From assembly GCF_900475595.1 (NCBI RefSeq), contig NZ_LS483397.1, forward strand, positions 1,893,001 through 1,957,000: a stretch of 64,000 bases of DNA, in the 5' to 3' direction. The translations under genes and the position numbers were made by a program. The stretch comes from Streptococcus uberis (GTDB lineage: Bacteria; Bacillota; Bacilli; Lactobacillales; Streptococcaceae). Positions 45,827 to 54,616 of this stretch are shown here, in pieces. The stretch's first letter is position 1; each line of letters begins with the position of its first letter. Below the pieces are notes generated by a model. It made no database searches. It saw only the letters and a program-made list of their open reading frames with translations, and had not been told where the DNA came from.

Positions 45827-46183
45827 TTAGAAGAACATACTACTAAGCGCTAAAATAGCTAATCCGCCTTGTTTCAAAAAAATCTTTTTGTCAACAGTCA
45901 TAGCTCCATAACCAGCAACAACAATGATATAGATTAAAAATAATGCTACAATCTCACTATTTTGAGAAATAAAGAGACCATATAAAAGAAAGATGGCAAT
46001 CAAACCATTGTATACTCCTTGGTTTTTAAAGAGATTAGCAATCGTTTTATCTCTTAATGATTCTTCACTTAGATGGAATGCCTTTTGAGTGCTAACAGAT
46101 GATGTCTTAAATGTTTCCAAATACATGATGTATAACTGCTCCAAAGCAGCTAAAGTTGCTACAATTATTAAAATAAGAGACAT
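45827..46183 (-). CDS. DUF1304-family small membrane protein
   Basis: The 118-residue protein has four hydrophobic segments (for example LIIVATLAALEQLYIMYLET and GLIAIFLLYGLFI). It carries the DUF1304 hallmarks: HLSEESLRDKTIANLFKNQG between helices 1 and 2, then NGLIA. Function is unknown. It starts 8 bp after the YhgE/Pip gene on the same strand, so the two are probably co-transcribed. Confidence 0.9.
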   Translation of the reverse strand: MSLILIIVATLAALEQLYIMYLETFKTSSVSTQKAFHLSEESLRDKTIANLFKNQGVYNGLIAIFLLYGLFISQNSEIVALFLIYIIVVAGYGAMTVDKKIFLKQGGLAILALSSMFF

Positions 46184-46191
46184 GTTCTACC

Positions 46192-48471
46192 TTATCCTTG
46201 TTTATTAGGTCTGTAAATTAGTAATCCTAGAATACCAAACCCTACTAAAAATCCTAACAAAATCTTTACTTCATATCCAAAATTGCCACCTAATGAAATG
46301 GTTTCACGTAACCCAGAAACAACATAAGACATAGGTAGGTATGGATGGAGGGTTTGGAAGAATTTTCCGGATAATTCAATTGGATAAGAACCTCCAGATG
46401 ACCCAACTTGTAGCAGAAGCACCAAGAGTGAGGCAAATGCTCCATAGCGATCGTCCCAACCTACAAGGGCAGTAACAAGTGCCATCAAGGCCCAACCACT
46501 TAATATAATGAAGGTCAAGGTTTTCAATTCGAAATTGGCTTCAAAACCTAATAATTGAATCGCGCCATATAAAATAAGTGACCCTAAAGTAGAAATAAAC
46601 CCATTGATAACAAGTTTCTGTTTTGCCCATTCCCATCTATTAGTAACTGTTTTACCAGAAAGTGAATTTGCAAAAATAACATTTGTTGACAAGGCAACTA
46701 CCATTAAAGAAACAGCAATCATATATGGTGCCATTGCGATACCATTTGTTTTGACACTATCATTATCTTTTTCGGATAATGCCAGAGGTGAAACTAAGGC
46801 TTTAGCATTGTCTTCTTTGACACTCACCAAATCAAGTTTCTTAGAGGCTTGCGCTAACGAAACTTGTAAAGTTGACAACCCTGTTGACATATCCGTCAAT
46901 CCACTTGTCAACTGATTGCTACCGCTTGATAATTTTCCAGCACCACTTGATAATTCACCAGTTTTATCTGATAATTGTTGACTTCCTTCAACCAAAGCAG
47001 TAGAATTGGCGTTGAGTTTTGAAGAACCAGTCGAAATTTTAGATAAGCCATCAGAGATAGCCTGATTATTACCAGAAAGTGTTGCTAATCCATTGCTCAT
47101 TTTACGACTACCTGGCAAGAGTTGGTCATTGACAGCTGAATGAACTGTTGACAAGCCGCTTGCTAATTGTGTCAATGCTACACTTGCACCTGGTAAAGCT
47201 TGATTAGACTGCCTTGCAATTTCACTAACACTTGATTGTAATTGACTTAGTTGATCACCATTTGATTGTGTCGACAAGGTTGACAAGGTTGTTTGTAAAG
47301 AGCCGACAGTTGTTAAAATGGACTGTGCACTGATACTAGCAGGTGACGACGTATTTGAAAGAGCATTAGTAAGCTCAGCTTGCTGTTCCGGTGTCAAGCT
47401 TTTGTATGTCGCAGTAGCTTGTAATGTAGCAAGTTGGCTATTAGAAGCACTTGTTTCAGCAGTTATTATACTTTGAGCAGATGCGGCAATGCTTTGTAAA
47501 TCCGTTTTGATAGCAGCAAAACTAGTACTGGTTGACGATGACGAACCTAATTGACTGACAGCAGTATTTAAAGATTGGATGGCTGTATTTAATTGTGGTA
47601 AGCCTGTTTCTAAAGCCTCAATATTTTGGCTATCACTTGTAGACAAACTTGTTGATGAAGACAGTTGGCTAAGTCCAGAAGTTAATTGATTTGCTCCAGT
47701 TGACAACTGAGTAACTGCATCTAAATAGGTTGGTAGCTGCCCTGAAAAGCTCAAAATACCACTATTTAATTGACCAACTCCTCCAGTATAGGCTTGTAAA
47801 CCCGAATTCAGCTGGCTGGCACCTTGATTAAGTAACTGACTTCCATTACTTAAGGTTAACAGATTAGACGAAAGTTCCTGACTTCCTGATTGAGCACTTT
47901 TTGCTCCTTGAGCTAACTGAGCACTTCCACTTGAAGCTTGATTAAGACCATCCTGCAAATGTCTCATACTATTAAAAACAGACGTCGTATAAGTTTGACT
48001 GATATTTTTTGAAACAGAACTCTTTAATTTAGTCATTGCTGATTCGCTCATTTTTGAAGCTACCATGCCATGACCTTTACTTGTTTCATAGTTGATAACC
48101 ATTTTTTCAGGTCTCTCTTCTAAAATGGTTGTTGCTTTTTTTGAAAGGTTTTTAGGTAAGGTAATGACCATATAGTAGTCACCATTCTCTAGACCTTTTT
48201 CCGCTTTTTTCGCTGAGACAAAGTGGTAGTCCAATTCTTTATTTTTGGACATGTTGTCTACCATATCTTGACCAATATGAAGTGCATCTTGATTCACATA
48301 TGCTGTCTCATCATGGTTGACAACCGCAACTGGTAAATCTTTTACTTGACCATATGGATCCCACATTGAACCTAGAAATGATAAATTATATAAGGCAGGA
48401 ACCAAGGCAACACCAATCATTGTGATGATTAGTTTAGGATTCCTTATCAATGATTTTAATTCCTCTAGCAT
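46192..48471 (-). CDS. YhgE/Pip-family membrane protein
   Basis: The 759-residue protein starts MLEELKSLIRNPKLIITMIG with one membrane helix. The DPYGQVKDLPVAVVNHDETA motif of the YhgE/Pip and EsaA-like group follows. A large extracellular region (about 60-580) consists of degenerate L-x-S-G-x-x-Q-L-x-x-G repeats with coiled-coil character, then five C-terminal membrane helices. Relatives include phage-infection proteins and type VII secretion accessories, and ABC-2-type permease similarity is noted for the family. A divergent TetR-type gene and paired palindromes lie upstream. Confidence 0.9.
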   Translation of the reverse strand: MLEELKSLIRNPKLIITMIGVALVPALYNLSFLGSMWDPYGQVKDLPVAVVNHDETAYVNQDALHIGQDMVDNMSKNKELDYHFVSAKKAEKGLENGDYYMVITLPKNLSKKATTILEERPEKMVINYETSKGHGMVASKMSESAMTKLKSSVSKNISQTYTTSVFNSMRHLQDGLNQASSGSAQLAQGAKSAQSGSQELSSNLLTLSNGSQLLNQGASQLNSGLQAYTGGVGQLNSGILSFSGQLPTYLDAVTQLSTGANQLTSGLSQLSSSTSLSTSDSQNIEALETGLPQLNTAIQSLNTAVSQLGSSSSTSTSFAAIKTDLQSIAASAQSIITAETSASNSQLATLQATATYKSLTPEQQAELTNALSNTSSPASISAQSILTTVGSLQTTLSTLSTQSNGDQLSQLQSSVSEIARQSNQALPGASVALTQLASGLSTVHSAVNDQLLPGSRKMSNGLATLSGNNQAISDGLSKISTGSSKLNANSTALVEGSQQLSDKTGELSSGAGKLSSGSNQLTSGLTDMSTGLSTLQVSLAQASKKLDLVSVKEDNAKALVSPLALSEKDNDSVKTNGIAMAPYMIAVSLMVVALSTNVIFANSLSGKTVTNRWEWAKQKLVINGFISTLGSLILYGAIQLLGFEANFELKTLTFIILSGWALMALVTALVGWDDRYGAFASLLVLLLQVGSSGGSYPIELSGKFFQTLHPYLPMSYVVSGLRETISLGGNFGYEVKILLGFLVGFGILGLLIYRPNKQG

Positions 48472-48519
48472 TTATTTCCCCTTAAATGGACATTCTTTAT
48501 AAAAAATATGATAGAATAT

Positions 48520-48547
48520 ATTATACTCATTACTCAGTAAAACTCAA
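48520..48547 (-). promoter_or_regulatory. promoter of the yhgE/pip-DUF1304 unit
   Basis: On the minus strand -35 TTGAGT (48542-48547), 16-base spacer and -10 TATAAT (48520-48525). A TTACT-C-AGTAA palindrome (48530-48540) lies in the spacer. Confidence 0.65.
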
Positions 48548-48564
48548 GAATAAGATCATCATTT

Positions 48565-48581
48565 TTAGACACATTGTCTAA
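48565..48581. promoter_or_regulatory. candidate TetR operator
   Basis: TTAGACA-CAT-TGTCTAA is a perfect 7+7 palindrome located between the divergent yhgE/pip and tetR genes, 21 bp before the tetR ATG. Confidence 0.65.
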
Positions 48582-48602
48582 TTGTGTACAATTGGAGAAA
48601 AT

Positions 48603-49142
48603 ATGAAAGATTGTCGAAAAGAAAATACAAAAAAAGCCATTTTAAATGCCATGGTTCATCTACTAGAAACAGAAAGTTTTGATGATATTACAACAAAAGA
48701 ATTAGCAGAAACAGCAGGCATCAGTCGATCGAGCTTCTATACTCATTATCGAGACAAATATGAAATGATTGATTCTTATCAACAAATGCTTTTCCATAAG
48801 TTGGAGTATATCTTTGATAAAGATTACAAAGACGGTCAACAGACATTTTTAGAAGTTTTTACCTTCCTATCACGTGAAAAACTGCTATCATCTCTCATAT
48901 CATCCAATGGTACAAAAGAACTACAAAATTTTATCATCAATAAGGTTAGAATTCTCATCTCATCCGAATTGACCGATAAAGTTGCTCTGGAAGGCATGTC
49001 ACAAACCGAACTTAATTATCAAAGTGTTTATCTTGCATTTGCATTCTTTGGTACCTGTCAATCTTGGATAGCCCGTGGTAAAAAAGAGTCCCCAAAAGAA
49101 ATGACAGATTTTGTTTTAAAAATGTTGAATCGATCGAAATAA
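48603..49142 (+). CDS. TetR/AcrR-family transcriptional regulator
   Basis: I start at the ATG at 48603 (MKDCRKENTKKAILNAMVHL), with TTGGAGA upstream. The 179-residue protein has an N-terminal TetR helix-turn-helix: FDDITTKELAETAGISRSSFYTHYRDKYEM. The C-terminal ligand domain resembles the TetR_C_8 group. It is divergent from the yhgE/pip gene and next to a perfect 17-bp palindrome, so it probably represses that unit and itself. Confidence 0.9.
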   Translation: MKDCRKENTKKAILNAMVHLLETESFDDITTKELAETAGISRSSFYTHYRDKYEMIDSYQQMLFHKLEYIFDKDYKDGQQTFLEVFTFLSREKLLSSLISSNGTKELQNFIINKVRILISSELTDKVALEGMSQTELNYQSVYLAFAFFGTCQSWIARGKKESPKEMTDFVLKMLNRSK

Positions 49143-49170
49143 ATAAAATAGCTTGAAGACATTTCAAAAA

Positions 49171-49196
49171 GGCAGTGCATATAGCACCGCCTTTTT
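49171..49196. terminator. terminator after the tetR-type gene
   Basis: GGCaGTGC and GCACcGCC pair (one mismatch) around ATATA, flanked by A-run and T-run, giving a bidirectional structure. Confidence 0.7.
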
Positions 49197-49204
49197 GATT
49201 TATC

Positions 49205-49393
49205 TCAATCATTCTTCTTAATCAAACTGGGTTTTCCAATTTGGATCACCATATGCAGCAAAACACATGTTAATTTGTTCTGCTGTATTTGTTCTGTTGC
49301 AAGTTGAGGGAGTTGATTCTCACTGAAATATGCTGACTCACTAGTCTCAGAATCGTTTTCAAAGTAGCCACTTAGAATTCTCTTGCATATCAC
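49205..49393 (-). other. small ORF region with broken frames
   Basis: A good RBS (GGAGG) precedes an ATG, but that frame stops after nine codons. A second frame stays open for 60 codons (GYFENDSETSESAYFSENQL near its start). A third frame ends INMCFAAYGDPNWKTQFD and looks more protein-like at its end. The pattern suggests a small gene damaged by frameshifts, or chance. No family is recognised. It fills most of the stretch between the TetR-type gene and rpsD. Confidence 0.25.
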
Positions 49394-49450
49394 ACCTCCA
49401 AATCATTCATACCCTTAGTCTAACAAAAGACATACAAAAAGAATACAATC

Positions 49451-49475
49451 AAAAAAGCCTATTAAATAGGCTTTT
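49451..49475 (-). terminator. rpsD terminator
   Basis: AAAGCCTATT and AATAGGCTTT pair with a single-base centre, with a T-run on the minus strand, just after the rpsD stop. Confidence 0.85.
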
Positions 49476-49494
49476 AAAGTGTTTAATGTAAGAA

Positions 49495-50106
49495 TTAAAG
49501 CATTTTGTTGTAGAACTCAACGACAAGTGCTTCGTTGATTTCTGGGTTGATTTCATCGCGTTCTGGTAAGCGAGTTAATGAACCTTCAAGTTTTTCAGCA
49601 TCAAATGATACGAATGCTGGACGTCCAAGAGTTGCTTCAACAGCTTCAAGGATTGCAGGAACTTTCATTGATTTTTCGCGAACTGAGATAACTTGGCCTG
49701 GCTCAACGCGATATGAAGGAATATCAACACGTTTTCCGTCAACTAAGATGTGACCATGGTTTACAAATTGACGAGCTTGACGACGAGTTGTTGCAAGACC
49801 TAAACGGTAAACAACATTATCAAGACGACGTTCTAAAAGGATCATAAAATTGAAACCAAGAGTGCCTTCTTTGATTTTTGTAGCTTGAACGAACAAGTTA
49901 CGGAATTGTTTTTCACCTAAACCATAAGAAAAACGTAATTTTTGTTTTTCAGCAAGTTGTAAACCATATTCAGAAAGTTTGCTACGGTTGTTAGGACCGT
50001 GTTGACCTGGTACGTAGTTACGACGTGCCAATTCTTTACCTGTGCCTGTAAGCGATAAACCTAAACGGCGTGATTGTTTCCATGATGGACCAGTATAACG
50101 TGACAT
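49495..50106 (-). CDS. rpsD: 30S ribosomal protein S4
   Basis: S4 nucleates 30S assembly by binding 16S rRNA and also autoregulates translation. The 203-residue protein starts [20 protein letters not shown], with the S4 domain [35 protein letters not shown] (about 90-150). It lacks an N-terminal zinc-binding cysteine set, so it is the C- form. A strong promoter and a leader of about 145 bases precede it, which may be an S4-binding autoregulatory leader. Confidence 0.97.
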   Translation of the reverse strand: MSRYTGPSWKQSRRLGLSLTGTGKELARRNYVPGQHGPNNRSKLSEYGLQLAEKQKLRFSYGLGEKQFRNLFVQATKIKEGTLGFNFMILLERRLDNVVYRLGLATTRRQARQFVNHGHILVDGKRVDIPSYRVEPGQVISVREKSMKVPAILEAVEATLGRPAFVSFDAEKLEGSLTRLPERDEINPEINEALVVEFYNKML

Positions 50107-50255
50107 AATAAATGTCCTCCTCTAATTATTTTGAGGAAATAACGATTTGAAAAATCCTGATTCGTGCAGGGGGTTTTCGCCTAAACAGCAAAGGTTACTT
50201 GATTAGATAACCACCTGTTGACGAGCTTCATATTTTTCTGCTGTTATTTCGCACA
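50107..50255 (-). promoter_or_regulatory. rpsD leader, possible S4 autoregulatory RNA
   Basis: Between the predicted start site (about 50255) and the rpsD ATG lie roughly 150 bases with several GC-rich segments (for example GGCGAAAACCCCCTGCACG). This is a long untranslated leader for a ribosomal protein gene. Firmicutes rpsD genes often carry an S4-binding leader. I infer the same here from length and position, not from a structure match. Confidence 0.4.
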
Positions 50256-50261
50256 AAGTAT

Positions 50262-50290
50262 ATTATAACATCTTTAGAAACTTCTGTAAA
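50262..50290 (-). promoter_or_regulatory. rpsD promoter
   Basis: On the minus strand -35 TTTACA (50285-50290), 17-base spacer, perfect -10 TATAAT (50262-50267). Confidence 0.78.
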
Positions 50291-50353
50291 TCATTATCTT
50301 AATTTTTCTTCTCTATCAAAGATTGTCTTTTTAACACTTATATTTGATTAATT

Positions 50354-50379
50354 AGCAAAAGACAGCCCAGAAGGCTGCC
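50354..50379 (-). terminator. terminator of the dnaB-veg region
   Basis: GGCAGCC and GGCTGTC pair around TTCTG on the minus strand, followed by TTTTG. It lies about 50 bp after the veg stop codon. Confidence 0.65.
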
Positions 50380-50426
50380 ATTTGATTTCTTAGCTCAACG
50401 AGTAATGAACACAGTGAGCTCTTTAT

Positions 50427-50699
50427 TTAATCTAGATATCTAATTAATGTTTTTTCAGTTAAGATATCAGAATAGGTGTATGACTCGACATAAGTATTAT
50501 TGTAACCACCTGGTTGATCTACATTATCATTGTATTCAATAATGAATAATGAGCTATAAACTTCAATTAATCGGCCAATTTTGTTCTTTTCTCTTTTACG
50601 ACCATTTTCCAAAGTAAGTTCAACTAATTGACCTTCGTGGGCCTTAATATCTTCTTTGATTTTCTTCATTTTGGCAACATCTGCAAATGCATCACTCAT
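50427..50699 (-). CDS. veg: Veg family protein (DUF1021)
   Basis: The 90-residue protein starts MSDAFADVAKMKKIKEDIKA. It carries the Veg core GQLVELTLENGRKREKNKIG and the beta-rich end YNNTYVESYTYSDILTEK. Veg is a small, strongly expressed protein in Bacillus linked to biofilm control; in streptococci its role is unknown. It lies 11 bp after dnaB on the same strand and is followed by a terminator. Confidence 0.92.
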   Translation of the reverse strand: MSDAFADVAKMKKIKEDIKAHEGQLVELTLENGRKREKNKIGRLIEVYSSLFIIEYNDNVDQPGGYNNTYVESYTYSDILTEKTLIRYLD

Positions 50700-50710
50700 T
50701 TTTATCTCCT

Positions 50711-52072
50711 CTATCTCTCTTCAAATTGTGCTATGCTTGAAAACTTATTATATTCTTTCTGGAACATTAATTTCACTGTACCACGAGCTCCAGATCTATT
50801 TTTCTCAAGTATAACTTCAATAGTATTATCCTCAATGACATCTTCAGGATTTTCACCCTCTTTACGATAGTAATCATCCCTATATAAAAATGCAACAATG
50901 TCCGCATCTTGTTCAATTGATCCTGACTCACGGATATCTGATAAAACTGGACGTTTATCTTGCCGTTGCTCAACACCACGGGAAAGCTGGCTAAGTGCTA
51001 TGACAGGAACTTTCAGTTCTTTTGCTAAAATTTTTAATTGACGAGAGATATCAGAAACTTCTTGTTGCCTATTTTCAGGCTTGGTTCCAGTAATAAGCTG
51101 CAAATAGTCAATGACAATAAGTCCCAAGCCACCGTCTACTTCTTGTGATAGTTTTCTTGCACGTGCTCTGATTTCGGTTATCTTAATACCAGGTGTATCA
51201 TCGATATAAATTGGTGCTTCTGCCAAAGCACCTTGTGCAATTGTAACATTGTTCCAATCTTGATCTGTTAATTGCCCAGTTCTTAAACTATGGGAATCGA
51301 CCATACCTTCTGCTGCTAGCATACGGTCCACTAGACTTTCAGCTCCCATCTCAAGCGAGAAAATAGCCACAGCTTTTTTTTGTTTAGTTCCGACATTTTG
51401 AGCAATATTCAATACAAATGCTGTTTTTCCGACAGCTGGCCTTGCAGCGAGAATGATAAGTTGGTCAGGGTGTAAACCTGTTGTAATCTTATCCAAATCG
51501 CGAAAACCAGTCGGTAAACCAGTTACATCTGTAGTTTGTTTAGAACGTATTTCTAGGTTTTCATAATTAATTTTAAGGACATCTGATATTTTCCGAAAAC
51601 CACTTCTATTGCTGTGTTCATTGATTTCTATTAATGCTTTTTCGGCTCCAGCTATAATTTCTTCCGAATCTGAAGATCCCTCATAAGCTAGGTTTACAGT
51701 TTCTGTCAACCTAGAAATGATATCACGAAGCATGGCTTTTTCAGCAACTATTTTTGCATAATATTCGGCATTTGCACTAGTTGGAACACTATTGACTAAC
51801 TCAACAATATAAGACAAGCCTCCAATATTTTGGAGATCACCTTGATCGTCAAGAATCGTTCGAACAGTCGTAGCATCAATAGCATCATTTCGATCACTGA
51901 GTGTAATCATTGCACGAAATATTATTTTATGAGAGTACTTGTAAAAATCATCTGGACTAATAAATTCTCTAACAGTAATTAATTTATCAGGTGAGATGAA
52001 AATTGATCCTAATACAGATTGTTCGGCCAATAAATCTTGGGGTTGAACTCTTAACTCTGGGATTTCGGGCAA
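50711..52072 (-). CDS. dnaB: replicative DNA helicase DnaB
   Basis: DnaB is the hexameric replicative helicase (called DnaC in Bacillus). I choose the TTG at 52070-52072 (giving MPEIPELRVQPQDLLAEQ) because AGGAGG lies 8 bases upstream; a GTG three codons earlier overlaps that RBS. The 453-residue protein has the N-terminal collar domain (SVLGSIFISPDKL). The RecA-like C-terminal domain has Walker A AARPAVGKTAF (near residue 210), Walker B LGLIVIDYLQLI and the SQLSRGVEQR motif. It follows rplI on the same strand. Confidence 0.97.
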   Translation of the reverse strand: MPEIPELRVQPQDLLAEQSVLGSIFISPDKLITVREFISPDDFYKYSHKIIFRAMITLSDRNDAIDATTVRTILDDQGDLQNIGGLSYIVELVNSVPTSANAEYYAKIVAEKAMLRDIISRLTETVNLAYEGSSDSEEIIAGAEKALIEINEHSNRSGFRKISDVLKINYENLEIRSKQTTDVTGLPTGFRDLDKITTGLHPDQLIILAARPAVGKTAFVLNIAQNVGTKQKKAVAIFSLEMGAESLVDRMLAAEGMVDSHSLRTGQLTDQDWNNVTIAQGALAEAPIYIDDTPGIKITEIRARARKLSQEVDGGLGLIVIDYLQLITGTKPENRQQEVSDISRQLKILAKELKVPVIALSQLSRGVEQRQDKRPVLSDIRESGSIEQDADIVAFLYRDDYYRKEGENPEDVIEDNTIEVILEKNRSGARGTVKLMFQKEYNKFSSIAQFEER

Positions 52073-52106
52073 TGGTAACACCTCCTCATCATGCCATCAG
52101 ACTTTC

Positions 52107-52559
52107 TTAAGCCTGATCAACCCTCAATTTTATTTCAGCTTTAACTTCCTTGTGTAATTTAACAGGGACTTCTATAAGTCCAATTGCTCTAATAGGATGA
52201 TCTAGCTCAATGTGTCTTTTGTCTACTGTGATATCAAATTGTTTTTTTAATTCTTCGGATATCTTTTTAGCTGTTATGGAACCAAAGGTGCGTCCATCAG
52301 GTCCTACTTTTTCAGAAAAGGAAACTACAGTCTTTTCATCTTCCAAAGCTTTTTTTGTCTCTTTTGCTTCCGCTAAAATTTCAGCCTGAGCTTTTTCTTC
52401 AGCTTTTTGCTTTCCTTTTAATTCACCAATAGTTTGACTTGTTGCCTCTTTGGCAAGGTTCTTTTTAATCAGAAAATTTTGAGCATAACCCGTAGGAACC
52501 TCTTTAATTTCTCCTTTTTTCCCTTTACCTTTTACATCCTCTAAAAAAATGACTTTCAT
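52107..52559 (-). CDS. rplI: 50S ribosomal protein L9
   Basis: The 150-residue L9 starts [20 protein letters not shown] and has [19 protein letters not shown], then the long connecting helix (about 40-75, [17 protein letters not shown]) and the C-terminal RNA-binding domain ([16 protein letters not shown]). L9 binds 23S rRNA near the L1 stalk and affects frame maintenance. Its ATG touches the gdpP stop by one base, so gdpP-rplI-dnaB are co-translated, the conserved Firmicutes order. Confidence 0.97.
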   Translation of the reverse strand: MKVIFLEDVKGKGKKGEIKEVPTGYAQNFLIKKNLAKEATSQTIGELKGKQKAEEKAQAEILAEAKETKKALEDEKTVVSFSEKVGPDGRTFGSITAKKISEELKKQFDITVDKRHIELDHPIRAIGLIEVPVKLHKEVKAEIKLRVDQA

Positions 52560-54529
52560 TATTCTACCTCGTGTGTTTCTTTCATTGTATTTTCAATTGT
52601 TTCAATTAATAACTGTCTAACACTGTCAAAATCTTCATTTTCAATTTGGCAAGCTGCTAAATTGAAGTGACCACCACCACCAAGTTTTTCCATAATTCGT
52701 TGAACATTAATTTTACTTCGACTCCTTGCCGAAATAACAATTCTATTTTTTTCAGTTCTAACCATCGCAAAACTTGCTTCGATTCCTGCCATTGACAACA
52801 TCGTATCAGCAGCTTTACTTGCAATAACATTGGAGTAAACTTTATTGTAAATCCCCGTAGCAACCATTATATTATCCAGGATAGTCTCACCTCGTAAAAT
52901 AATTTCATTAACTTGACGGTATTCATTAAAGTCTGTGGCAGAAATTTGTTGAATCTCAACACTATCACTACCTCTATTACGTAAATAACTTGCCACATCA
53001 AATGTTCTGCTTGTAACTCGAGTTGAAAAGTTTTTAGTATCAAGCATTATACCAGCCATCAGAATGCTAGCTTGTATTTTACTAAGTCGTTTTTTATCAT
53101 TTTGGAATTGAATAAGCTCAGTAACCAATTCCGAGGCACTGCTAGCTCCACTTTCGATAAATGTCAGACTTGCATTTTCTGGAAAATCATCATCTCTCCT
53201 ATGATGGTCAACAACGATAACATCTTCAAACATTTGGTAGAAGTTTTGTGACAAGGTTAAAGAAACTTTTGAATGGTCAACCATCACTAATAACGAATTT
53301 TCAGTGACTAAACGCATTGCCTGATTGACACTTATTAAGCGCGTTTTTCCATCGGCCTGCAAGCGTTCAATAGCACGTTCTATATCGTGTCCCATGTCGT
53401 CAGCATCATAAACTGCAAAACTGTTGTCTATGATATTACTAGCAAAGAACTGCATCCCTACAGCGGATCCTAAAGCATCCATATCCAATTTTTTATGACC
53501 TACAATAAAAATATTATCAACAGTTTTAATTTTATCTGAAATTGCAGTCATCATGGCTCTTGTTCTGGTTCTAGAGCGTTTGACCGTAGAAACTGACCCT
53601 CCTCCGAAATAAATTGGATTTTTTCCATCCTCATTTTCACGGATAACAATTTGATCGCCACCACGAACCAAGGCAATATTCAAATTATCTAAAGCTACTT
53701 GACCAATTTGGTTATGATTTTTTTGACCGTATGAAATTCCCATACTTAACGTTAACCTTAATTGTTTCTCAAGAGCCTCTTTTCGAAAGACTTCCAAAAT
53801 AGCAAATTTATCATCCATTAATTCTTTCAAATTTTGATAATCTGTAAAGAAATAATAGCGGTCCATATTAACACGTCGGTAAAAAATGTGGCGTGTTTCC
53901 ATAAATTCTGCAATAAAGTTTGCGACAAAGCTATTGATTTTTGAAATATCTGCATCTGTTAAGTTATCGGTAAGCTCATCATAGTTATCTAATGAAATGA
54001 CACCAATAACTGGCCTTAACATACTAGAATCAATTGTTTGACGGTTACCAATAAAAGCATCAAAAAAGTAAAAGATTCCCGCATTTTCATCAACGTATGA
54101 TGTGTATCGATTTCCTGAAACTTTAAAGGTTTGTGAAATATCACCTTTACGTTTCTCAGACAAAACAGCCTGGATGACATCTTCTTGGAAAAAACCGTCT
54201 TCGTTAGTAAAAATTAATTCTGCGTAGGGATTATACCATTCAATTGCATTATCCTGATCAAACTGAATAACACCTACTGGCATTTTATCCAACAAGGTTT
54301 TTAAATTTTCTTCTGTCTGTTCATTCAAAATCTCAATATGATCTTGATCAGATAGTTCATAAATTTTCTTTTGATACCATAATAAGGCCACAACAAATAA
54401 AAGCACCAGAAAAATAGCCAAAATAATAAGCATTTTTGACTGCATAATTCTGACACACAGGGCCAATAAACCAAATAATATTAAACCCATCATAACTAAA
54501 TGTATGGTTTCAAAACGAAATTTTTTCAT
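52559..54529 (-). CDS. gdpP: cyclic-di-AMP phosphodiesterase GdpP
   Basis: The 656-residue protein has two N-terminal membrane helices (about 10-50), a PAS-like domain (about 75-165), a degenerate GGDEF domain (about 175-305) and a C-terminal DHH-DHHA1 phosphodiesterase. The catalytic motifs include [27 protein letters not shown] and [10 protein letters not shown]. It hydrolyses c-di-AMP to pApA and so tunes osmotic balance, wall stress and beta-lactam tolerance. It is followed directly by rplI. Confidence 0.96.
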   Translation of the reverse strand: MKKFRFETIHLVMMGLILFGLLALCVRIMQSKMLIILAIFLVLLFVVALLWYQKKIYELSDQDHIEILNEQTEENLKTLLDKMPVGVIQFDQDNAIEWYNPYAELIFTNEDGFFQEDVIQAVLSEKRKGDISQTFKVSGNRYTSYVDENAGIFYFFDAFIGNRQTIDSSMLRPVIGVISLDNYDELTDNLTDADISKINSFVANFIAEFMETRHIFYRRVNMDRYYFFTDYQNLKELMDDKFAILEVFRKEALEKQLRLTLSMGISYGQKNHNQIGQVALDNLNIALVRGGDQIVIRENEDGKNPIYFGGGSVSTVKRSRTRTRAMMTAISDKIKTVDNIFIVGHKKLDMDALGSAVGMQFFASNIIDNSFAVYDADDMGHDIERAIERLQADGKTRLISVNQAMRLVTENSLLVMVDHSKVSLTLSQNFYQMFEDVIVVDHHRRDDDFPENASLTFIESGASSASELVTELIQFQNDKKRLSKIQASILMAGIMLDTKNFSTRVTSRTFDVASYLRNRGSDSVEIQQISATDFNEYRQVNEIILRGETILDNIMVATGIYNKVYSNVIASKAADTMLSMAGIEASFAMVRTEKNRIVISARSRSKINVQRIMEKLGGGGHFNLAACQIENEDFDSVRQLLIETIENTMKETHEVE

Positions 54530-54559
54530 CCTATAACCTCTTAAGCATAAATTATACCA

Positions 54560-54586
54560 TAAAACAGCCCTGAAATACAGAGCTGT
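54560..54586 (-). terminator. terminator between mnmG and gdpP
   Basis: On the minus strand ACAGCUCUG pairs with CAGGGCUGU (one G-U pair) around UAUUU, followed by UUUUA. A -10-like TATAAT for gdpP lies just after it (54551-54556). Confidence 0.65.
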
Positions 54587-54616
54587 ATTTGTGATATATC
54601 GTTACATTTTTATGAC

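Noticed and set aside
46192..48471. Possible adhesin based on many L-x-x-G repeats
   Set aside because: The N-terminal motif and the five C-terminal membrane helices identify the YhgE/Pip family instead; the repeats are the usual extracellular region of that family.
48868..48886. CACGTGAAA-containing sequence in the tetR gene resembling parS
   Set aside because: Only about 12 of 16 positions match the consensus.
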